A stretch of DNA of 62,000 nucleotides. Source: Neocallimastix lanati (nom. inval.). Taxonomy: Eukaryota; Neocallimastigomycota; Neocallimastigomycetes; Neocallimastigales; Neocallimastigaceae. Numbering within the stretch: the first letter of the stretch is position 1; every line of letters starts with the position of its first letter. This document shows, in pieces, positions 53,331 to 62,000 of the stretch. A program made the position numbers and the translations under genes. The stretch covers positions 617,501-679,500 of the forward strand of contig JACVTC010000054.1 of assembly GCA_016946835.1 (NCBI GenBank). The letters are read 5' to 3'. The notes under the pieces were generated by a model. The model saw only the letters and a program-made list of their open reading frames with translations, was not told the DNA's origin and did no database searches.

Positions 53331-53863
53331 ATCTAATAATTTTTTATTAAAGAATATTACAGATCAATGTTTTAGAAATAAAAATTTTTTACATTTTTAT
53401 TGTATTCAATTGATGATGTAATTTAATATATAAAACACTATTATTGTTTGTTAATAATCTCATTAAATATAAATGATTTTTTTGCTAACATATATAATTA
53501 AATAAAACATTTTATTTTTAAAAATAAATTGTCTTTAATATTCTTTAATAAAAAATAATGATAAATATTTATTTTATTTTATATATTAGTACTTTTATAT
53601 TATTACATTCAATATTTATTTTATTTTATATACTTGTACTTTTATATTATTACATTCAATATTTATTTAATTTTATTTTATTTTATTTTATTTTATTAAA
53701 TCTGTACTTTATATTCATATTTCCACTATTAATTTTATTTTATTTTATTTTATTTTATTTTATTTTATATATATCACGTGAAAAAATTGGCGTAATGCAA
53801 CCTCCCCTAAATTGATACATAAATACATAAATACATAAATTTATAAATATATATGTTAATATA

Positions 53864-53864
<1 letters not shown>

Positions 53865-53934
<70 letters not shown>

Positions 53935-54115
53935 ACAAACAAACAAACAAACAAACAAACAAACAAATAAATAATGAATAAATAAATGCATAATAAAATG
54001 AAAAAATAAAAAAATTATTATGTGAAATAAAAAATAAATAGATACATAAATACATAAACTCATAAATTTATAAATAAATAAGTAAGTAAATAAATAAATA
54101 AATAAATAAATAATT
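53865..54115. repeat. AAAT / AAAC tetranucleotide tracts
   Basis: (AAAT)n, then seven or so AAAC units (53935-53965), then AAAT again; this makes the Tyr/Leu/Cys-rich open frames on the minus strand, which are not genes. Confidence 0.9.
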
Positions 54116-54299
54116 TTTTTTATAGCCACAATTATTTTGAACTTTAATATTTATTTTTTTATTAATTTCATGAATATTTTTTTAAAAAACACAATTAAAC
54201 AATTAATAAAATAAATAAATATTATTTGTCCATTTTGAACATAATAATATTTAAAATAGTAACATGAAATAAAAAGTAATATTCAAAAATAAAGTGTAA

Positions 54300-54672
54300 A
54301 ATTAAGAAAAAAGTTCATATGCAACGAACCTCATTTCCTTATGGATTAGGGTTTGAATTGACTATCTGAAAGAAATTATGATCTTCTCCTTCATAAGCAT
54401 TGGCCCTGCTAGCCTGTCTTACTTCATTATACTTTCCCGAGGCATATTTTTTGTTAAAAGAGCCGCAGATCGCACCAAGAATGGCGTTTTTGAATAATCA
54501 CCAGAAATGATTTAGTACTTAAAAAAAATATCCCTTTTATAATTTAAATCAATGATGTCTGCATTTCTTCCACCAAGAAGAAAAATATATAATCGGTACA
54601 ACGTCACATATATATTTACTCAATATTCAGAAAATTAATTAAATTAACACGATTTTCACCAATTGAACTATA
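54300..54672 (-). pseudogene. Unclassified repeated protein relic, copy B
   Basis: Shares long blocks with 48480-48930, such as GTTCATATGCAACGAACC, TTGAATTGACTATCTGAAAG and TTTCTTCCACCAAGAAG, in the same orientation. The flank to the left (54120-54300) also matches 48275-48480. It is more decayed: the frame of copy A is broken several times. Confidence 0.65.
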
Positions 54673-54689
54673 AATTTATAAATTTATAA

Positions 54690-54702
54690 ATAAATAAATT
54701 TA

Positions 54703-54790
<88 letters not shown>

Positions 54791-54890
54791 GACTAAATAA
54801 ATAAATAAATAAATTAATTAATTAATAAATAATAAATAAATAAATAGATAATAAAAAAAAAATAAAAAATTATGTGAAATAAAACATAAA
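54690..54890. repeat. (AAAT)n tract
   Basis: Long AAAT array with minor variants next to relic B. Confidence 0.9.
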
Positions 54891-54928
54891 TACATAAATA
54901 CTTATGATAAATAAACTAAGAATAAATC

Positions 54929-55105
54929 TTAATTTAATTAATTTTCTGAATTATGAGGTGTAAATATATATGTAACGTGGTAACTAAATAATCAAAAAAT
55001 AAATAAACTAAGAATAAATCTTAATTTTTTTTTTTTTTTTGATTATTTATTTACCACGTTACATATATATTTACACTTCATAATTCAGAAAATTAATTAA
55101 ATTAA
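54929..55105. repeat. Large near-perfect palindrome
   Basis: The left arm at 54929-54996 and right arm at 55037-55105 are about 68 bp each. They pair with roughly two mismatches (ATGAGGTG against ATGAAGTG; GGTAACTAAA against GGTAAATAAA) around a 40-bp spacer containing a T tract. AATAAACTAAGAATAAATCT occurs both just outside the left arm and in the spacer. Confidence 0.85.
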
Positions 55106-55441
55106 AACGATTTTCACCAAATGAACTATAAATTTATAAATAAATAAATATATAAATTTATAAATAAATAAATGATGAATAAATAAATACATATATAAAT
55201 TAATAAATAATGAATAAATAAATACACAATAAAATAAAAAAAATAAAAAAGTTATTATGTGGAGTAAAACATAAAACGATTTTCACCAAATGAACTATAA
55301 ATTTATAAATAAATAAATATATAAATTTATAAATAAATAAATGATGAATAAATAAATACATATATAAATTAATAAATAATGAATAAATAAATACACAATA
55401 AAATAAAAAAAATAAAAAAGTTATTATGTGGAGTAAAACAT
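55104..55441. repeat. Perfect 169-bp tandem duplication
   Basis: The segment starting AAAACGATTTTCACCAAATG at 55104 repeats at 55273 with no difference seen, ending near 55441. Its start shares ACGATTTTCACCAA with the end of relic B. Confidence 0.9.
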
Positions 55442-55527
55442 AAATACATAATCACATAAATTTATAAATAAATAAGTATATGAATGTATAAATAAATAAA
55501 TAAATAAATAATGAATAAATTGTTAGA

Positions 55528-55760
55528 ATATGTAAATTTATGTTTTAATTACTAATAATTAATAATGCATTACTACTAATGTAATAGTTCTTAGAATACT
55601 CATGTTTATTTATAATATTGTTAAGTCACATTTAAGATATATAAATATAAATACATGTAATTTGTATCCATTTTACATAAGCCTTAATCTATATGAAGTC
55701 AATAAAAACATGTAATTCTTCATAATTAATAAATAAAGTTAATAAGATATAAATCTTTTT
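55528..55760 (+). mobile_element. Probable solo LTR of the copia family
   Basis: Starts TGTTAGAATATG like the LTRs at 27008, 30721 and 30896. It then follows the 30721 LTR with AATTAATAATGCATTA, a TTCTTAGAATACTCATG block and a later AAGTCA. No matching partner or interior is present. The right edge and target duplication are unclear. Confidence 0.6.
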
Positions 55761-56619
55761 TTCAAACATAAATACATAATAAATAAATCACATAAATTTA
55801 TAAATAAATAAGTATATGAATTTATAAATAAATAAATAAATAATGAATAAATACATAATAAATAAATAAATAATGAATAAATACATAATATATAAATCAC
55901 ATAAATTTATAAATAAATAAGTATATGTATTTATAAATTAATAAATAAATAAATAAATAGATAATGAATAAATACAATAATACAATATATTATTAATTCA
56001 GATAATAATTTTTTTTCTTTTTTTTATTATTTAACATAATATCAAATCTTTACATCAAATTTATACTATCACAATGAAATAAATAAAATTAAAATAAAAA
56101 AAAAAAACAAAAAACTAAACAAAAGAAAAAGAATACAATTAAATATTTTTTTTTTATTAAACAATAATACAATATATTATTAATTCAGATAATAATTTTT
56201 TTTTTTTATTTTTTTTATTTTTTTAATAATTTTTTTATTAAAACAATATATTATGAAATTAAGATAATAATTTTTTATTTTTTTTTTTTTTATTTTTTAA
56301 TAATTTTTTTTTATTTTTTTAATAATTTTTTTTATTTTTTTTAATAATTTTTTTTATTAAAACAATATATTATGAATTAAGATAATAATTTTTTATTTTT
56401 AATTTTTTTTTATAATAATTAATTAAAACCCATTAATGAATTATAAAAAAAAAAAATTTAAATTTTTATGTATATATACGTCAATTTTATGTATATATAC
56501 CTTAGATTTTGTAATAAGAATTACATGTTAGTAATATTATTATCATTTTTTGAATATGATTTTTGATTAATATATAAAATTTTTTTTGGGTTTATAATAA
56601 TAAAATGGATGATATGCGC

Positions 56620-56658
<39 letters not shown>

Positions 56659-56715
56659 TATATATATTTTTTTACATGTTAATTAATATTATATTAGAAA
56701 TGTTACATTAACTAT
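55761..56715. other. AT-rich DNA with AAAT and poly-T repeats
   Basis: Repeats of AATAAATAAATAATGAATAAA and of an ACAATATATTATTAATTCAGA unit (about 55983, 56170; diverged at 56240 and 56360) with T tracts between. No gene seen. Confidence 0.7.
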
Positions 56716-58758
56716 TTACCAAAACCAGAATCTTTTCTTCTTCTTAGATTCGGTATTTTCGGGTGGAACATAAACCCAAACTTCATCTTCAATAGACTTT
56801 AAAGTAAAGTTTCTTCTTCTAATACTACGCATAATCTTTTTGTGTTCTTCATCCCACCAAATATTTTTGTTGCTGTTAGCACTACCATAGTGCTTATTCA
56901 TCATTGGGTTAACACTCTTCTTAATGTAATTTGTTGAATTAATTTCTTCATCATTTTCTTCACCACATTTCTTGAACTTCTTAATATCGCAAAGGAGATT
57001 TGCGTATTGATTATCAGACGTAATTCTTTCACGAGCTTGTTGAACAATATAAACCTTTTCACGAGATTGAGTACAAACAGAATTAGCTGCCTTATTTAAG
57101 ATTTCTAATGAAATATTCTTTTCGTTTGATATACGAGTACCACCAATAGCTTTTGGAATATATTCCTTTGCAACCTTACGTAATGGGCGGTGATTCTTAA
57201 TTTCTAAAACAAGTTGTTCTGGGAATGAAAGATTAAGTGGCTTTTCCTTTTTATTAATTGGAGAAGTCTTTTTAAGAGTAATATTAGCATTTTTAATTTC
57301 CCAAATAATTTGTTGCATTGGACTAAGAGATTTTGGCATAACTTTTTCAATCTTTTTTGTTTCCTTCTTAGATGATTTAATATTCTTACAAATGTTTGAG
57401 TTTTGTAATTCCCAGGCCATATATCCACGGGAGTCGATATTAGAATGAATAACTGGCTTTTGAGTCTTCTTTAAGGTTACTTTATGGTTCTTAATTTCAT
57501 AAAGTAATAATTCCTTTATGGTTGATGGAGCCATTTTATTTTCCTTAATAGAAGAATTAACACTATTGAGTTTATTCTTGAAATTCTTAATTTCATACAT
57601 TAATAAACAATAGTTGTTCATCTTTGTTGGAGCAGTTAAAACACTGTTTTTCTTATTTTTCTTATTTTCATTCTTTTTAGCCTTGCTCATTAGTTCATTC
57701 ATAAGTCTTTCATGTGCATTAATAACTTCATCTGAATATTCAGCAGTTTTTTCAATCATCATTGGAACAAAGGTGAAGTCTTCATCTTCTGGTTCTGCCT
57801 TTTTAAAAACAAATGGCTTTGAAGTCTTCTTTTCAAAGTCCATCAATGGTCTTGGTGGAGGAACAGGAATTCTCTTCTTTTCAAAGTCCATTAATGGTCT
57901 TGGTGGAGGAACAGGAATTCTCTTCTTTTCAAAGTCCATTAATGGTCTTGGTGGAGGAACAGGAATTCTCTTCTTTTCAAAGTCCATTAATGGTCTTGGT
58001 GGAGGAATTGGGATTCTCTTCTTTTCAAAGTCCATTAATGGTCTTGGTGGAGGAATTGGGATTCTCTTCTTTTCAAAGTCCATTAATGGTCTTGGTGGAG
58101 GAACAGGAATTCTCTTCTTTTCAAAGTCCATTAATGGTCTTGGTGGAGGAACAGGAATTCTCTTCTTTTCAAAGTCCATTAATGGTCTTGGTGGAGGAAC
58201 AGGAATTCTCTTCTTTTCAAAGTCCATTAATGGTCTTGGTGGAGGAACAGGAATTCTCTTCTTTTCAAAGTCCATTAATGGTCTTGGTGGAGGAACTGGA
58301 ATTCTCTTCTTTTCAAAGTCCATCAAAGGTCTTGGTGGAGGAACTGGAATTCTCTTCTTCTCAAAATCCATCAAAGGTCTTGGTGGAGGAACTGGTATAA
58401 CACTTTTCTTATTAATTCCTAAATTAAATATTGGTTTAAAAAGTCCAAGCATTGGAGGTCTTGGTGGTGCAATTGGAATTTTCTAGTTTATATTTAATTT
58501 TATTTATAATAATAATTATGACATTTGTTATATTACATATTTTAAAAATAAATTTTATTAGTATTAATATGGTTATTATCATTACTATTTTTATTTTTTC
58601 AATTAAAATAATTACAAAAATTTATTTTATAGTACCTTTTCTGAAATATTAATGAATTCATATTCATCTTCAACATTAACGGTTTCTTTAATATCTAATT
58701 TAGTCTTTAATTCACAGATTAAAGTACTGTGAAGATTATCACTTCTTTTTTGTGGCAT
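56716..58758 (-). CDS. Proline-rich tandem-repeat protein with WH2-like motifs, possible actin regulator
   Basis: Exon 1 is 58758-58636 (MPQKRSDNLHSTLICELK...) and exon 2 is 58482-56716, joined in phase 0 by a GT-AG intron (1890 nt, 629 aa). Residues about 42-51 read KIPIAPPRPP. Residues about 70-260 are 12 tandem copies of RIPVPPPRPLMDFEKK (48-bp DNA units, 57835-58395). PPPRP cores are typical ligands of SH3 domains and profilin. The C-terminal part has at least five copies of a motif such as LLLYEIKNHKVTLKKT, QIIWEIKNANITLKKT and QLVLEIKNHRPLRKV, and exon 1 has a weaker one. The pattern LLxxI...LKKT resembles the actin-binding WH2 motif, with one extra residue in the spacing. Polyproline plus WH2 repeats are found in WASP, verprolin and similar actin regulators. 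The role is inference; the gene model is solid. No signal peptide or membrane segment. Confidence 0.8.
57835..58395 (-). repeat. Coding 48-bp tandem repeat, 12 units
   Basis: Units are nearly identical in DNA as well as protein. Two adjacent units encode RIPI instead of RIPV, and the first two units in protein order use more diverged codons (CATCAAAGG instead of CATTAATGG). The DNA identity indicates recent expansion or homogenisation. Confidence 0.95.
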
Positions 58759-60729
58759 TGGATTTTTTATTCAATTGATATTTGATTTATAATTTTAAAA
58801 TTTGTGATTTTTTGATTATTTGCACTACCTTATTAAGTTTAACTTAACACTTATTTAATTTATATTATTATTCGTATTTTTCTATTATTTATTTTTATAA
58901 TTTGTATTTATATTTCTTTAAATTAACATATTATTTCTATATTTATTATATATATTTATTTCTTTTTTCTTCTTTTTACTTAAGGCTATAATCCCGGTTA
59001 ATTAATAATTTTAATTTTGAATGTCAATAAAAATAAAAAGGGTATATCTATATATTAATGAATTATTACAACCAGTATACCCTTTTTATTTTTTTTTTCA
59101 AAAATATTGCTTTTGTTATATTATTTTTTTTTTCGGTTTTTGGATTTTTATTTTTAAATATTAAATTTTTGGTGGTATTTTATTAAATGATAATTTAATA
59201 TTATAAATGATTAAATATTATATTAAAAAGTACTTTCTTCTAAATTAATCAAAGACAACTACTATAAACAAGATATAACTATTTCAATAAAAAATATAAC
59301 AATATATTAACAAAAAAAAAAGTTATTTTGAAAAAAAAAAAAGAAAGAATTTTTATTGCTTTTATTGCTTTTATTTCTTATTTATTTATTTATTTCTGAG
59401 TTTTATTTTAAAATATATTAATTATTAATTATAAAATAATAATAAAATATTTTAAAATATTATGTTATTTCATAATTTTATTTGATAATTTAATTTTTTT
59501 CTTTTGTAATTATTAATCTCAAAAGTTTAATTAATATTAAATTGTATAAATAAGGAAATATTTAATATATATTTTTTAAAATTTCTCAAATTTTAAAACT
59601 TTAATTGTTAATTAAAATTTGTTAATAATATATTAAAATATTTAAAATACATATATAACAATATATAATAATATATTAATATAAAATAATCTAACATATA
59701 ATAGATTAAAAAGAATTTGAAGGGTCAATTCAATGATTGGAATAAAATAAATAAATGAATTTTAAAAAATATTATTTTAAATTGATTTCATATAGATATA
59801 ATATTATTATATAATAATATATATTTTAATATATGCATTTTTTATTGTATAACCTTTCACAACCAACATGCGGTTTTAATAATAATAAAAATAATAATAT
59901 CTATTTATAAAAAATTACAACATGATTGGTTAATCATAATAAAATAGATTAATAATACAATTAAAATAAATTATTAATATTACTCATAATATTTATATAT
60001 TTTTAATAAATGAAATAATAATCTTTAATTATAGTTAATATATTAAATAACAATATAATGATTAATTAAATAGCAATATATTAATATATTACCGAAAAAC
60101 TAGGAAAATTATTGTGTAAATAATAGTAAATATTATCAAAATAAGTATTAATAATTAATAAATTAATAATTCAATAATAAAAATATTAATAGAAATAAAA
60201 GGATTATAAATATTCTATTATTGCTTGAATTTTATTAAAAAATATATTAAATATTAATTATTGATAATTATTAATAATTAATAATAATTATTATTAAGTT
60301 TTATATTTATTAAATAATTAAATTTATTTTTTATTATTTTGATACAGCAAAAACTATGGTTGAAATAATTAGCAGTATTATATATTTTTAAATAATAATT
60401 TCCATAAAACTATTAATAGTAAAAAAAAAATAATAATATTTAGTACTAATTTAATAAAAAAAATTATTGAATTATAATAATTATAGAAATTATATATTTA
60501 ATTACTTTTATATATCTATAATTAAGATATACATTTTATTTCGTATTTTATTATTATTATATATAAATGATTAAAAAGATTTTTTAAATTGTTATTTTGA
60601 TATATTATATTACTATATATTTATGTTAATAATTTGATAGTTATTCCGATATAACAAAAGTTGAATTAATAGTCATATATTTATAGAGATAGAAAATGAA
60701 GATTATGAATTATCATCAATTGAATTTTC

Positions 60730-60760
<31 letters not shown>

Positions 60761-61130
60761 AAGTTTCAACTTTAAATTTTAATATTTAACAGTAAAATGT
60801 TTACAATACCTTATTTAGAACTTCAAGGAGTAATGAAAATTTAAAAACAATTTGATCATTTTTTTTTACTTATCGTAAGAAATCCTTAAATATAATTCTT
60901 TAAAATTAAATTAAAATTGTTTCGAATAATTTGTTAACAGTAAATATTAATTTGATTTTAAAAGTCATTTGTTCTTTTTATTCAAATTGATTTTCTTATT
61001 ATTAACATTAAATACAGAAATTAAATTAATAGTTAAAATATTATTATTAATTATATTTTTAATGATATTAAAATAAAAAAAAAATAATATATTTTTAGTA
61101 ATAAAAAAAAGATTTAATTTTTTTAAATAA
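58759..61130. other. Intergenic AT-rich DNA
   Basis: No gene is seen. It includes a hairpin at 59032-59090 and a poly-A tract near 60730-60758. Confidence 0.6.
59032..59090. repeat. Perfect 15-bp stem hairpin
   Basis: AATAAAAAGGGTATA (59032-59046) pairs with TATACCCTTTTTATT (59076-59090) across a 29-base loop, followed by a T tract on the plus strand. Confidence 0.85.
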
Positions 61131-61600
61131 TATTTCTACTATTTATTTTATTTTATTTTATTTTATTAAATCTGTACTTTATATTCATATTTCTACTATT
61201 TATTTTATTTTATTTTATTTTATTTTATTTTATTAAATCTGTACTTTATATTCATATTTCTACTATTTATTTTATTTTATTTTATTTTATTAAATCTGTA
61301 CTTTATATTCATATTTCTACTATTTATTTTATTTTATTTTATTAAATTTGTACTTTATATTCATATTTCTACTATTTATTTTATTTTATTATATTATATT
61401 TTATTTTATTTTATTAAATCTGTACTTTATATTCATATTTCTACTATTTATTTTATTTTATTTTATTTTATTTTATTTTATTAAATCTGTACTTTATATT
61501 CATATTTCTACTATTTATTTTATTTTATTTTATTTTATTTTATTAAATCTGTACTTTATATTCATATTTCTACTATTTATTTTATTTTATTTTATTTTGT
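61130..61600. repeat. Minisatellite array, inverted copy of the 51.8-kb family
   Basis: About eight units of AATCTGTACTTTATATTCAT + ATTTCTACTATTTATTTTA, separated by TTTTA runs; the reverse complement of the units at 51785-53330. Confidence 0.95.
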
Positions 61601-61834
61601 TTATCCGTTATATTCAATTAAATAGATTTATTTGATATTATTAATAAAAAATCAAATAGACCTTAATTAATATTTAAATTTTTATATATTTTAATTCAAT
61701 AATTGTTATAAAATAACTGTTATAAAATAATAATTATTAATATTTTATATTTTTAAGTATTAATAAATTACTTTTTATAATTTTATTATTATAAAATTAT
61801 AAAAAGTAATCACTATATAAATTTTTATTATTAT

Positions 61835-61925
61835 TATCTAAAAATATTATTATTATTATTATTATCTAAAAATATTATTATTATTATTATCTAAAAATAT
61901 TATTATTATTATTATTATCTAAAAA

Positions 61926-61967
<42 letters not shown>

Positions 61968-62000
61968 CTAAAAATATTATTATTATTATTATTATTATCT
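61835..62000. repeat. (ATT)n with TCTAAAAAT spacers
   Basis: ATT runs of increasing length separated by ATCTAAAAAT, at least five units, continuing beyond the window end. Confidence 0.9.

Larger units (their letters stand above)
50121..53805 (-). mobile_element. TIR-bounded element with a MULE transposase relic
   Basis: The left end at 50125-50160 reads GAGGTTGCATTACGCCAATT then TTCACGTGATATATA. The right end at 53765-53805 is the same sequence inverted, with two extra T. Both point inward, as terminal inverted repeats should. Inside are a decayed MULE transposase on the minus strand (51190-51720), a large minisatellite (51785-53330) and AT-rich filler. Neither flank shows a clear target duplication, so the pair could also belong to two neighbouring related elements. 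Confidence 0.55.

Noticed and set aside
53558-54129. Tyr/Leu/Phe/Cys-rich frames on both strands
   Set aside because: They arise from AAAT and AAAC tetranucleotide and AAATA pentanucleotide repeats.
57614-58486. Two plus-strand frames with Gly- and Gln-rich repeats
   Set aside because: They are antisense readings of the 48-bp coding repeat of the proline-rich gene.

Overview
The window is extremely AT-rich eukaryotic DNA: short exons sit between introns made almost only of A and T, with long poly-A/poly-T tracts, AAT, AAAT and TTATTTA satellites, and a dense load of decayed transposons. This base composition, the spliced genes, the asparagine- and lysine-rich coding and a tubulin-polyglutamylase gene of the ciliary type together suggest a zoosporic fungus, most likely an anaerobic gut fungus (Neocallimastigomycota). 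The assignment is inference; no rRNA or tRNA gene is visible to fix it.

Five genes can be assembled with frame-consistent GT-AG introns. They are: a PAS-kinase-like Ser/Thr kinase (2670-6433, minus, 11 exons, 631 aa); an ANKRD13-family protein (14036-17228, minus, 6 exons, 664 aa); a linker histone H1 (36248-38470, minus, 8 exons, 201 aa); a TTLL1-type tubulin polyglutamylase (42791-45951, plus, 13 exons, 413 aa); and a proline-rich protein with 12 tandem 16-residue repeats and WH2-like motifs (56716-58758, minus, 2 exons, 629 aa). They are unrelated neighbours, not a pathway, though tubulin and actin functions fit a flagellated fungus. Several exons are tiny: 10 nt in the kinase (the APE motif), 12 nt and apparently only 2 nt in histone H1, and 19 nt in TTLL1.

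The stretch from about 21.0 to 35.1 kb is a nested transposon block. A short Mutator-like (MULE) element carries a poly-A insertion with a 15-bp target duplication, and also a 4.9-kb LTR element (21879-26758, minus). That LTR element has no gag or pol but carries a decayed NlpC/P60- or CHAP-like peptidase gene with a C-terminal membrane anchor. It is followed by a decayed Ty1/copia element (27008-30895), a second non-autonomous LTR element of the same family (30896-32801), and a MULE with a broken FLYWCH/transposase gene (33266-34702). All three LTR elements have the same sequence just inside the LTR; it matches the anticodon arm of tRNA-Lys(CUU), pointing to half-tRNA priming as in Drosophila copia. 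The two non-autonomous elements share a conserved non-coding interior with repeated hairpin-plus-G-tract modules.

The stretch from 48.4 to 55.8 kb is a second repeat block. It holds two copies of an unclassified protein relic, a TIR-bounded element (about 50121-53805) with a MULE relic and a 21-unit minisatellite, a large near-perfect palindrome, a perfect 169-bp tandem duplication and a solo LTR. LINE reverse-transcriptase relics lie at 1-800 and 12110-12660. The remaining intergenic DNA holds only simple repeats and homopolymer tracts.
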